Both the position numbers and the translations under genes were made by a program. The notes below the pieces were generated by a model. The model saw only the letters and a program-made list of their open reading frames with translations. It was not told the DNA's origin and did no database searches. From contig JAJYOH010000086.1 of the NCBI GenBank assembly GCA_021796315.1, forward strand, positions 1-14,669: 14,669 bases of DNA, in the 5' to 3' direction. Shown here piece after piece: positions 6,633 through 14,311 of the stretch. The first letter of the stretch is position 1; every line of letters begins with the position of its first letter. The DNA comes from Chloroflexota bacterium (lineage in GTDB: Bacteria; Chloroflexota; Anaerolineae; Anaerolineales; Villigracilaceae).

Positions 6633-7874
6633 CTAAACGAATTGCGATAAATGTTTGTAACTATCGTTCAATGCTTTTTCCCATGATTGAACATGGTGAT
6701 AAAGCTCAACTGATGCATAACCGGAAAACCCGTTGTCGGTCAGTGCTTTGAAGTGGGCAGCAAAATCAAGAGTTCCTTCCCCCGGGATTTCATGGAAGTG
6801 AACAATGCCTGTCAGGGTGTTTGCCGCCATTTTATCCACGAGCAACTTGCCATTTGCATTTTTTGTACTCCGCAAATAAATGAGGATGGGTCGTGCTCTT
6901 TCCAGAACATCATAACTTAGCCCTGGAACAGAAATCAGGTAAGTGAAGATTTCGTCGTCAAAAGGCGTGGAGCCTGCGAACAAACCGTTATAGTTCACGT
7001 ATGCAGGCGGTTGTGTGATGTTCACAGAATTCAGGATCGATCCTATGCGCTTTTCCTGATCCTTGCAGGGCTTTTCGTCATAAAAATAGATGGGGTTGTT
7101 TCTATCCACCCATAGATAATCTGCGTATTCGGGGAAGTAAATTAAATAGCTGGCAAAATCCAGATCAAGTTTCAGTTTCTCAGCCATTTTCAAAATTTTT
7201 ATGTTGTACCCCTCACGCGCATCGGAAACATGTAAATAGCGCGTATAGGGAGCGGCTTTTGCCAAAGCGGAGATGTAATCCTTTTCTGAGCAATACATAT
7301 GGCAAATATCCAAATGTAATTTGAATTTAGGTGAGTTGACTTCATTGATAAGGCTCAGGCCTTGTTCCACCGTTTCGATGAACATACCCGGTTCCGGCTC
7401 GATCAGCAGGGTGATGTCTTCATCATCTTTCACAGATTGCAAACACTGATGGATGCTGTCCACCAGTAATTCGCGCGGATCGACCGACGGGTTCGTTACA
7501 TGTTCATCACGGATGAAACCGCTTCCAAACGTGACGAGTGAAATACCCAGCTTGCGAGCGACATCAATTCCCCGCCTGACCAGGTTGATGCGGCGTTTTC
7601 TGCCAGCCAAATCGGGGCTCATCAGGGATGGTTCATGCGGCCTGGAGGGTGTGAAAAAATACGAAGCAGTCGCTACGCAGGCTGGTATTACGTTAACGGT
7701 TTCGAACTGTTTTTTGATCGTTGCAATATATTCATCAGTGATTTCGAACGGATTGAATTGATCCCGGTGAAAAGAAAGTTCAACCCCCGAATACCCAGCC
7801 TTATCTACGACGTTAATTGATTTCAAAAAATCCAGATCGGTTAATCCAAACGTGCTGTAACTTAGTTTAATCAT
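6633..7874 (-). CDS. Xylose-isomerase-like TIM-barrel protein (sugar phosphate isomerase/epimerase) with large insertion
   Basis: This is a 413-residue protein, first gene of the operon. The start ATG at 7874 gives MIKLSYSTFG and has GGAG 8 bases upstream; the open frame continues upstream to 8078 but loses all resemblance. The superfamily pattern is AGYSGVELSFH (26-36), a metal-ligand Glu in LLIEPEPGM (157-164), D189/H192 in LHLDICHMY, H215 in YLHVSDAREG, H361 with IPGEGTLDF (363-371) and E390 in ASVELYHH. Most relatives have about 280 residues and put the HEIPGEG-type block soon after HVSD. Here about 130 residues (225-356) intervene. The superfamily includes epimerases, isomerases and 3-dehydroshikimate dehydratases, so the reaction is open. 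By context it prepares the substrate or modifies the product of the cyclase. EboE is also a TIM-barrel protein, but this N-terminus does not look like the EboE I know. Confidence 0.88.
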   Translation of the reverse strand: MIKLSYSTFGLTDLDFLKSINVVDKAGYSGVELSFHRDQFNPFEITDEYIATIKKQFETVNVIPACVATASYFFTPSRPHEPSLMSPDLAGRKRRINLVRRGIDVARKLGISLVTFGSGFIRDEHVTNPSVDPRELLVDSIHQCLQSVKDDEDITLLIEPEPGMFIETVEQGLSLINEVNSPKFKLHLDICHMYCSEKDYISALAKAAPYTRYLHVSDAREGYNIKILKMAEKLKLDLDFASYLIYFPEYADYLWVDRNNPIYFYDEKPCKDQEKRIGSILNSVNITQPPAYVNYNGLFAGSTPFDDEIFTYLISVPGLSYDVLERARPILIYLRSTKNANGKLLVDKMAANTLTGIVHFHEIPGEGTLDFAAHFKALTDNGFSGYASVELYHHVQSWEKALNDSYKHLSQFV

Positions 7875-8118
7875 TGTTGTTGCTCCAACATAAATATCAG
7901 TCTGCCTTGTCATCGCAACAGGCAAGCAATCTAAACAAACCACTTCATTCAGGTAGCGGCAAAGAACAGCTGGCCGACAGCTTTTGGCGGGATCTTGCGG
8001 CATTGCCTGTTTGGCAGTTTGCGATTTTACCACGCTGGAATTGGAAATCGCCATCACGGGGTCCTTGCACGAGAGCAACCCGCATTACATAAACACGATT
8101 TGTGAATTTGCCAAAGGT
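7875..8118. other. Intergenic region upstream of the cyclase/LuxS operon
   Basis: No credible gene is seen. This stretch should contain the promoter of the leftward operon. The best guess on the minus strand is TTGCGA followed after 16 bases by TATTTA (about 7887-7914), a weak match. TTGTCATCGCAACA and GGCAAGCAATCT (7907-7932) resemble a worn, shortened copy of the left half of the palindromic repeat at 738-842. Confidence 0.35.
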
Positions 8119-8250
8119 CACATGACCAAATTGTACACCGCGACTCCGCTCCCAACGAATACTCCCGCGCCGACTTTTACACCCACTCCATCAGGCCCAC
8201 AGTATATGTTGATCAGCGAAGTGTTTTACTTCTATACACATAAAAAATAA
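8119..8250 (+). pseudogene. Remnant of a Thr/Pro-linker surface protein with lamin-tail-like start
   Basis: The plus strand encodes a Thr/Pro linker (TATPLPTNTPAPTFTPTPSG) and then PQYMLISEVFY, followed by a short unrelated tail and a stop at 8248-8250. Long TPTP linkers leading into an I-S-E-V-x-Y segment are typical of secreted Chloroflexota proteins carrying a lamin-tail (LTD) domain. Neither the rest of the domain nor an upstream signal peptide is present. The stop directly abuts the 3' end of the regulator on the other strand, so this looks like the scar of a deleted gene. Confidence 0.5.
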
Positions 8251-11200
8251 TCATCCCTGCAAACCGTCGAGCAATTTTTGGTAGAGAGTCTCGGTGGCCG
8301 GTAACGGTTTGAGATCGAGTTCGTTCGCCAGCACCTGCTGCATTTCCTGATATTGCTGGATCAAACCGGCGCGGTCGCCCAGCGCTGCATAAACGCGCAT
8401 GGCCTGGCAGTGCAGGTCTTCCTGCAATTTGTCCACGCGCAGGGCGCGATCCAATAATTCGAGGGAGCGGGTGTAGCGTTCGCGGTTGAAATGGAAATTT
8501 GCCAGGGAACGCAGTGCGCCCAGGTAATCCTGCGTCAGGCGGCGGCGTTCGGGAAAAAGCCAATCGTAGTACAGGTTTTGCAGGTATTCGCCGTGATAAA
8601 GGTTGATGGCGTCTTGTAAATGGGCAGCCGCTTCCTCGTCGGTGGTGACGCGCGCCTTGGCGAGCGCCGCATCGAACTCGTCCACGTCGATCTTGAAGCG
8701 CGCCGCATCCAGGCGATATTCGCCGGCCTCCACCAAAATCAAACGCGGCGGATTCTCGCCCGATCTCAACGCATTGCGCAGGCGTGAAAGCGCAGTGTGG
8801 AACGCGGTCAGGCCGCGTCCGCCCTTCTCGGACCAGATGGCGTCGAAGGCGCGGTCAGCCGGAATGTGCTCTCCGCGAAAGGTCAGGAAATAAGCGAGCA
8901 GGTCGCGCGCTTTGGTCGAGACCCAGCGGTCCTGCGAAATTTCCTGCCCGCCGATAGAGACGCGAAAGGCGCCGAGGGATTGGATCGTCACCGCGGATCG
9001 GTCTGCAATATTGATTGGGCGCTTCTTCTTTTTATCGGGGAGGTTCTCCAGCACGCGCTGGACGAACGGGCTGGCGCGCCCGGCTTTGGTCAACGCGTTG
9101 CACACCACGCGGCTTCGTTCACCCTGATCCAGGAAGAGTTGAAACGCCTTTGTCGGTTCGATCAACTCGAGCGCGGAACGGGCATGATCGATGCCCGCCT
9201 TGTTACGATTGCTCACGAGATAAATGTACGCCAGCCCGAAATAGACCATGGCAAGCGGAATGCGGAATTGCCGCCGTTTTCCGATTTGAAGCAGCTCTTC
9301 ATACAAATTTTCAGCGCGGCCAATTTGATTGTTTTCCAGTGCGATGTCGGCCAGCACGCTGCGGCAGACAAAAGCCTCATAGGCATCGGGGTTGCCGGTG
9401 TACGCCCATAGCGCGCCCTCGGCCAACTGCCAGGCTTCGTCCACGCGACCCTGGCCGTATAAATTATAGGCAAGATAACCGGTTGCCATGAGCTGTTCAT
9501 AAGAAGCCATGCCAAGCTGCTGCGCCAGTTCAACGGATTGCCGCAGCGCGGTTTCGGCGCGCGCCGTTTCGCCGAGGCGGGTGAGTACATTGCCCAGCGC
9601 CGTGTAAGCGGCGGGAAGCAATTCCTTGAGATGAAGTGTCTGCGCGATCTCCAGCCCGCGTTCGGCATATTGCAGGGCGGTCTCGAATTCGCGCCAGTAA
9701 AGATGAGGTGTGACCAGCAAAATACAAGCCTGCGCCGCGATCGGCGAAAGTTCATCCGGCACGAGACGCAATGCCTCCTGTGCATATTGCGCGGCAGACT
9801 GCGAGTCGCCGTGCCACCAGCAAATTTGTCCCAGCGATTGCAGAAAACTTGCGCGCGCCAATGCTGAAAGCCCTTCCGCTTCGCGCGACTCTTTCACTGC
9901 CTGCTCGGCCAATTCCTGACCGCGATCCATGCCGCTCAAAAAGCCGGTGCTCTTTGCCAGCGCCATCAACGCTTCGGCACGCGCGGTGTGGTCATCGGCG
10001 GGCGAGACTTCCAGGGCCTGCGCGGCCAACGTTTCGGCCTGGCGATAATTTCCCTGCGCGCGATGGACTTCCGCCAAACGGGTCAATGCCCGGCTGATTC
10101 CCGAAGGATCATCCTGTGCTTTGAACGCGGTGCGCGCATCTTCGTAGGCGGCGATGGCAAGCCCGGCCTCGCCCAGCCTGCGATGCGCGTTGCCGTGCTG
10201 TAAAAGTAATTGCGGGTGGGCGCGCATTGTTTCGAGCGGCAGCATCTTTAAATAAAGATGCAGAACCTCCACGCGCCCGCGCTCGACGTAATCGGCGGCG
10301 AAGGCAGATGCAGCCCGCGCCGCGGATTCAAAATCTGCAGCGGCTGCATAATGACCGAAAGCCGCTTCCGGCTCGCCCTGATCTTCATAATATTTTCCGG
10401 CGCGTCTTTCCAGGACCGGGAGCGGGTCGCCGTTTTCGCGGCGCAATCGGCTCAACAAAAATTCGCGGAACAAAAAATGATAGCGATACCACCTCCGCTG
10501 CGAGTCGAGGCTGGATACGAATAAGTTCTGCCTCTCCAAATCCTCCAGGACGGATTGCGCGTTTTTGATCCCGACCACCGCGTTGCAGGATGCCGAATCC
10601 ATTTGCGAAAGGACGGCGCTTTGCAGTAAAAAATCCTGCCTTTCTTTGGGTTGGCGCTGAAAAACCTCTTCGACCAGATATTCAAAGATGAAACGATTGG
10701 AACCGCTCAGGGAATTGATAATCTCGTGCGCTGCTTTTGCATCCTTGCCGCTCAATGAATTTCGGATGATCTGCAAGGCCGCGGCCCAGCCCTCTGTTTT
10801 TTCACTTAATACTGCCAGGCTGTCGGCGGGGATATGGTGCAGTTCGCTTTGCAGGAGTTCGGAAATCTCATCGTCGCGAAAACGCAAATCGGCGGAGCGC
10901 AGTTCGGCCAACTGGCCGCGCGCGCGCAGGCGCGCCAATGGCAGCGGCGGATCGGTGCGGGTGGAGATGATGACGCGCACGCTGGCAGGCGCGTTCTCGA
11001 GCAAATAATTCACGAGCTGGTGCACGACCGGGCTGGCGACGTAGTGATAATCTTCGAGGACAATGGTCAGCGCATCTGTAATGTATTCAACAAGTTCATT
11101 GATAAGCACCGTCAGGATGCGCTGGGGTTCAATCCCTGCTTCGCCGCTGTCGAGCAAGGACCGGGCATTCTGTCCGATTTTCGTTATTTTCTTGGAGCCT

Positions 11201-11472
11201 GGTTTTGCGCGGCGGATCGCTTCGATGAGGTAGGTGAGAAAAACTGTCGGGTCGGAATCCGTTGTTTCGAGCTGGTACCAGGCCACAGGTCGGGAAAGAC
11301 CGTTGATAAAATCCGCCAGCAGGGTGGTCTTGCCATATCCGGGCGGCGCGGAGATCAGGATGAGTCTGCGTTCGGTTTGGTTGTCGAGCCATTGAATCAG
11401 GTGCAGGCGAAGCAAATGATTCCCCACCGGTGGCGCCATGAATTTTGTGTTGAGCAGGGGCGAGGGCATCAT
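8251..11472 (-). CDS. MalT-like STAND ATPase regulator with C-terminal winged-helix/BTAD domain
   Basis: A 1073-residue cytoplasmic regulator. The N-terminus LLNTKFMAPPVGNHLLR is typical of MalT/LuxR-type STAND proteins. Walker A is APPGYGKTT (42-50) and Walker B is TIVLEDYH (136-143), followed by STRTDPPLPLARLRARGQL (sensor region). Residues about 350-800 are Ala-rich helical pairs of TPR type, a likely inducer-binding superhelix. Instead of the LuxR helix-turn-helix, the C-terminus has an OmpR/SARP-like winged helix (SLGAFRVSIGG to EYRLD, about 827-925) and a BTAD domain (about 930-1070). The start is taken as ATG 11472 (next ATG 11469); a TTG at 11481 is also in frame. No ribosome site precedes it, but TATAAT lies 8 bases upstream, suggesting a leaderless mRNA. 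Divergent from a peptide-type ABC importer, which it probably controls. Confidence 0.93.
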   Translation of the reverse strand: MMPSPLLNTKFMAPPVGNHLLRLHLIQWLDNQTERRLILISAPPGYGKTTLLADFINGLSRPVAWYQLETTDSDPTVFLTYLIEAIRRAKPGSKKITKIGQNARSLLDSGEAGIEPQRILTVLINELVEYITDALTIVLEDYHYVASPVVHQLVNYLLENAPASVRVIISTRTDPPLPLARLRARGQLAELRSADLRFRDDEISELLQSELHHIPADSLAVLSEKTEGWAAALQIIRNSLSGKDAKAAHEIINSLSGSNRFIFEYLVEEVFQRQPKERQDFLLQSAVLSQMDSASCNAVVGIKNAQSVLEDLERQNLFVSSLDSQRRWYRYHFLFREFLLSRLRRENGDPLPVLERRAGKYYEDQGEPEAAFGHYAAAADFESAARAASAFAADYVERGRVEVLHLYLKMLPLETMRAHPQLLLQHGNAHRRLGEAGLAIAAYEDARTAFKAQDDPSGISRALTRLAEVHRAQGNYRQAETLAAQALEVSPADDHTARAEALMALAKSTGFLSGMDRGQELAEQAVKESREAEGLSALARASFLQSLGQICWWHGDSQSAAQYAQEALRLVPDELSPIAAQACILLVTPHLYWREFETALQYAERGLEIAQTLHLKELLPAAYTALGNVLTRLGETARAETALRQSVELAQQLGMASYEQLMATGYLAYNLYGQGRVDEAWQLAEGALWAYTGNPDAYEAFVCRSVLADIALENNQIGRAENLYEELLQIGKRRQFRIPLAMVYFGLAYIYLVSNRNKAGIDHARSALELIEPTKAFQLFLDQGERSRVVCNALTKAGRASPFVQRVLENLPDKKKKRPINIADRSAVTIQSLGAFRVSIGGQEISQDRWVSTKARDLLAYFLTFRGEHIPADRAFDAIWSEKGGRGLTAFHTALSRLRNALRSGENPPRLILVEAGEYRLDAARFKIDVDEFDAALAKARVTTDEEAAAHLQDAINLYHGEYLQNLYYDWLFPERRRLTQDYLGALRSLANFHFNRERYTRSLELLDRALRVDKLQEDLHCQAMRVYAALGDRAGLIQQYQEMQQVLANELDLKPLPATETLYQKLLDGLQG

Positions 11473-11480
11473 CGCGCGCA

Positions 11481-11486
11481 ATTATA
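11481..11486 (-). promoter_or_regulatory. Candidate -10 box of the regulator gene (leaderless transcript)
   Basis: A perfect TATAAT reads on the minus strand. Transcription would start about 7 bases downstream, near 11474, almost at the ATG at 11472. No Shine-Dalgarno sequence fits between. The -35 region has no good consensus and is instead near the TTTGCAAA repeats, as expected of an activator-dependent promoter. Confidence 0.5.
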
Positions 11487-11497
11487 GCCGCTAATCA

Positions 11498-11516
11498 TTT
11501 GCAAAGTTTTTGCAAA
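11498..11516. promoter_or_regulatory. Tandem TTTGCAAA operator between divergent genes
   Basis: TTTGCAAA occurs at 11498-11505 and again at 11509-11516. Each copy is a palindrome and the two are 11 bp apart, one helical turn. SARP/BTAD regulators are known to bind heptamer direct repeats with 11-bp periodicity beside the -10 box. The inner edge of the pair is 11 bases from the leftward -10 candidate and about 10 bases from the rightward one. The neighbouring BTAD-domain regulator is the natural candidate ligand. Confidence 0.5.
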
Positions 11517-11523
11517 CCCGGCA

Positions 11524-11532
11524 TGATAGGAT
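11524..11532 (+). promoter_or_regulatory. Candidate extended -10 box for the ABC importer operon
   Basis: TGATAGGAT reads as an extended -10 (TGn plus TAGGAT), 34 bases before the ATG of the solute-binding protein. No clear -35 is present; the TTTGCAAA pair occupies that position. Confidence 0.35.
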
Positions 11533-11566
11533 AGGCCAAATCCAATCCGCTGAAAGAGGAGAAAAT

Positions 11567-13219
11567 ATGAACAGAAAATTGCTTGTTCTTTCCCTGTTGT
11601 TGGTGGCTGCTGTATTGATGGCATCCTGCGGGCCTGCGACAACGCAAGCCCCGGCTGAGACTCAATCGCCCGCCACCGCGGCGCCAACGGCGGTTCCGCC
11701 CACACCTGCGCCCCTGGTGTTGAAGATCGCGAACACGGCCAACATCACCACCTGGGACCCGGTGAAATCGTTTTCGACGGAAGCCGCGTACATGGCAAAT
11801 GTGTATGAGCAGTTGCTGCGCATCAACCCGCCCGGCTCTGCACAGAAATACACGCCGCTTCTGGCTGAAAGCTGGGATGCAAGTGCGGACGGCCTGACGT
11901 GGACATTCCATCTTCGCAAGAATGTCAAGTTCCATGACGGCGAGCCGATGAATGCCGCGGCGGTGAAGAAATCCATTGACGCCGCGAAAGATCATTCCGG
12001 CGCTTCGTTCATCTGGGCTCCGCTTTCGAGCGTGGACGTGGTGGACGATTACACCGTTAAGTTTACTTTGTCATACGCTGCGCCCGTTGACTTGATCGCT
12101 TCATCCCTGTACGGCGCGTGGATTATCAGCCCCAAGGCGCTGGATGCTGTTGCGGCAGACCCCAAGTATTTCGAGAAGGGCGTGGATGGCGGAACTGGAC
12201 CGTACACAATCGAATCTTATACGCCCGATCAGGAAATTGTCTTCACCAAGTTTAATGATTATTGGGGTGGCTGGAAATCCGGCCAGTACGACAAGGTGCT
12301 GGTGAGCATCGTCCCTGAAGCGACCACCCAACAGCAAATGCTGGAGGGCGGTCAGGCAGATTTGGTCACGCGCATCCCGCCTGAAAATCTGGCTTCCTTC
12401 CAGAATAATCCAGATTACACAGTTGATGAAGAGCCGTCGTTCTTCAACTTCGTCGGATTCTTCAACACGCTGCACAAGCCTCTTGATGACCCGAAGGTGC
12501 GCCAGGCCCTTTCGTATGCCATTCCTTACGCCGATATTATCAAGATCGGCGCGCAGGGACTCGGCACGCAGAGCCGCGGCCCGGTCCCGGCAGGCGTTTT
12601 CCCGTGGTCGCCGGATGTCAATCAATACACCTATGATCTCGACAAGGCCAAACAACTGTTGACTGCGGCGGGCCATCCCAACGGCGGCTTCAGCATTAAT
12701 TTGACCTACGCCTCCGAGAATGACAACGAAGCTGCGTTCGCTCCGCTCATCAAGGATTCGTTCAAGCAGATCGGCGTGGATGTGACTTTGACTCCCATGC
12801 CGTTCAACCAGCAATGGGAATTGGCCAAGGGCGATGTCGCCAGGCAACAGGATATGTTCCTGTTGCTGTACTGGCCGACCTACTCTGATGCCGGTTCCGA
12901 TAACCTGTGGTCCATGTTCTACGGCTCAGGCGACAAGCCGCCCTATCTCAATGTGACCGGCTTCAACTTGTCCTACTGGAAGAATGATGACTACAATAAG
13001 ATGCTGGATACAGCCATCGGCGAAGAAGTCACCAACCCGACCGACTCACAGGCGCAGTTCACCAAGGCCATGAACCTGCTGGTGGATCAGGCTCCCGGTG
13101 TGTTCTTCTACGATACCAAGGCCGTCTTTGTAGTCCCCAAATCCATTGCCGGTTTCAAATACAATTTGAACTATCCATTCGTGCAGTATTTCTTCTACGA
13201 TCTGCACCCTGCCCAGTGA
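11567..13219 (+). CDS. ABC transporter solute-binding lipoprotein, family 5 (peptide/nickel/opine type)
   Basis: A 550-residue extracytoplasmic lipoprotein that captures a substrate for the importer encoded next. The start ATG at 11567 has GAGGAG 5 bases upstream. The signal peptide MNRKLLVLSLLLVAAVLMAS ends at the lipobox MASC with Cys21 as the lipidation site. A Thr/Pro/Ala-rich linker (about 25-48) tethers the SBP_bac_5 domain. Family marks are YEQLLRINPPG, LLAESWDASADGLTWTFHLR and KNVKFHDGEPMNAAAVKKSI, with VRQALSYAIPYADII in the second lobe. Length matches DppA/OppA relatives. The substrate (peptide, sugar oligomer or other) cannot be read from sequence alone. A perfect hairpin follows the stop before the permease genes, a common way to keep binding-protein levels high. 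Confidence 0.94.
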   Translation: MNRKLLVLSLLLVAAVLMASCGPATTQAPAETQSPATAAPTAVPPTPAPLVLKIANTANITTWDPVKSFSTEAAYMANVYEQLLRINPPGSAQKYTPLLAESWDASADGLTWTFHLRKNVKFHDGEPMNAAAVKKSIDAAKDHSGASFIWAPLSSVDVVDDYTVKFTLSYAAPVDLIASSLYGAWIISPKALDAVAADPKYFEKGVDGGTGPYTIESYTPDQEIVFTKFNDYWGGWKSGQYDKVLVSIVPEATTQQQMLEGGQADLVTRIPPENLASFQNNPDYTVDEEPSFFNFVGFFNTLHKPLDDPKVRQALSYAIPYADIIKIGAQGLGTQSRGPVPAGVFPWSPDVNQYTYDLDKAKQLLTAAGHPNGGFSINLTYASENDNEAAFAPLIKDSFKQIGVDVTLTPMPFNQQWELAKGDVARQQDMFLLLYWPTYSDAGSDNLWSMFYGSGDKPPYLNVTGFNLSYWKNDDYNKMLDTAIGEEVTNPTDSQAQFTKAMNLLVDQAPGVFFYDTKAVFVVPKSIAGFKYNLNYPFVQYFFYDLHPAQ

Positions 13220-13244
13220 GGAAACTGGCTCTATAAAATCTCGG

Positions 13245-13275
13245 CCAATCCCTCTCCATTATGGAGAGGGATTGG
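13245..13275. terminator. Perfect 14-bp inverted repeat between binding protein and permease genes
   Basis: Arms CCAATCCCTCTCCA (13245-13258) and TGGAGAGGGATTGG (13262-13275) flank the loop TTA. No U-tract follows, so complete termination is unlikely. It more probably acts as a partial terminator or 3'-end stabiliser that lowers permease output relative to the binding protein. The CCCTCTCC/GGAGAGGG core also resembles dispersed intergenic repeats in related genomes (recalled, unverified). Confidence 0.7.
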
Positions 13276-13288
13276 TGAGAGGCATTAA

Positions 13289-14311
13289 ATGCCCAAACTT
13301 GAATTCATCTTCCGCCGCATTTTGACTTCCATCTTCGTTTTGATCGGCGTTTCGATCATGACGTTCTTCATCGCGCGCGTTATCCCGACCAATGCGGCGG
13401 CCATGTACATCGGGCCGAAGGCGCGGCAGGAGGATATCGAGCGCGTAAAAAAGCAACTTGGTCTCGATAAGCCGCTGCCGATCCAATATATTGTTTACAT
13501 GAATCAACTCCTGCACGGCGATCTCGGCGACTCGATCAGCACCAAGCGTCCCGTTTTATTGGAGATCACCGAACGCTTTCCGGCGACGCTGGAGTTGCTG
13601 TTCACGGCGATGTTCTTTGCGATCCTGATCGGTGTGCCGCTGGGTGTGCTCTCGGCGCGCTGGCAGGGCAAAGCCCTGGATGTCGGCGTGCGTACCATCT
13701 CCATCATGGGCGTATCCATGCCCGCTTTTTATCTCGGACTTCTTCTTCAAATCTTTTTCTTTCGGAATCTCAACCTTCTTCCACTTGCCGGGCGCATCAG
13801 CGGCGACTTGAGATTTACGCATCCGATTCAACCGATCACCAATTTCCTTTTGATCGATTCGCTCCTGACCGGGAACTGGATCGCGTTAAAGGATGTTGCC
13901 CTGCACCTTGTGCTTCCCGCATTGACGCTGGCCGCGTATCCCATCGGCCTGATCGCGCGCATGACGCGCGCCGCCATGCTGGAAGTGCTCGAGCAGGATT
14001 ACATCCGCACCGCGCGGGCGTATGGCATCCGCGATTATGTGGTGACTTACATGTATGCCTTGAAGAATGCCATCAGCCCCACGTTGACCGTGATCGGCCT
14101 GACTTTCGCTTTTGCCCTCACCGGCACATTTTTCGTCGAGATCATTTTCAACTGGCCCGGCCTGGGACTCTTCACCGTTCGTTCTTTGCTGGCTGTCGAT
14201 TATCCCGCCATCATGGGCATGACGCTTTTCGGCGCCACCGGCTACGTGCTCATTAATTTGATCGTGGACCTGCTGCAAGCCTGGATCGATCCGCGCATTA
14301 GTTTGAAATGA
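13289..14311 (+). CDS. ABC transporter permease, DppB/OppB type
   Basis: A 340-residue inner-membrane permease forming half of the translocation pore. The N-terminus FIFRRILTSIFVLIGVSIMT is the usual first TM helix, followed by the conserved periplasmic segment QLGLDKPLPIQYIVYM and GDLGDSI. BPD_transp_1 helices run from about residue 95 to 335. The ATPase-coupling EAA loop is visible as DYIRTARAYGIRDYVV about 230-255, and the end segment GLGLFTVRSLLAVDYPAIMG is typical of DppB. The start ATG at 13289 has GAGAGG 6 bases upstream, right after the hairpin. Its stop overlaps the next ATG (ATGA at 14308-14311), so the two permeases are translationally coupled. Confidence 0.95.
   Translation: MPKLEFIFRRILTSIFVLIGVSIMTFFIARVIPTNAAAMYIGPKARQEDIERVKKQLGLDKPLPIQYIVYMNQLLHGDLGDSISTKRPVLLEITERFPATLELLFTAMFFAILIGVPLGVLSARWQGKALDVGVRTISIMGVSMPAFYLGLLLQIFFFRNLNLLPLAGRISGDLRFTHPIQPITNFLLIDSLLTGNWIALKDVALHLVLPALTLAAYPIGLIARMTRAAMLEVLEQDYIRTARAYGIRDYVVTYMYALKNAISPTLTVIGLTFAFALTGTFFVEIIFNWPGLGLFTVRSLLAVDYPAIMGMTLFGATGYVLINLIVDLLQAWIDPRISLK

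Noticed and set aside
6633..7874. Assigning the TIM-barrel gene as eboE
   Set aside because: Shared fold and context only; the N-terminus and large insertion do not look like the EboE proteins I recall.
7875..8078. N-terminal extension of the TIM-barrel protein (frame open to an upstream ATG at 8078)
   Set aside because: The added 68 residues have no resemblance to the family, are Cys/Pro-scattered, and the ATG at 7874 has a good GGAG site and a typical N-terminus.
8797..11487. Several long plus-strand ORFs opposite the regulator
   Set aside because: All lie antisense to a continuous, clearly recognisable 1073-residue protein and have no family features.
11510..11566. Upstream extension of the binding-protein frame
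   Set aside because: It would bury the lipoprotein signal peptide behind 19 residues and run over the promoter; the ATG at 11567 has a strong ribosome site.
12101..12847. 248-residue minus-strand ORF inside the binding-protein gene
   Set aside because: Antisense shadow of a high-GC gene; no ribosome site and no recognisable domain.
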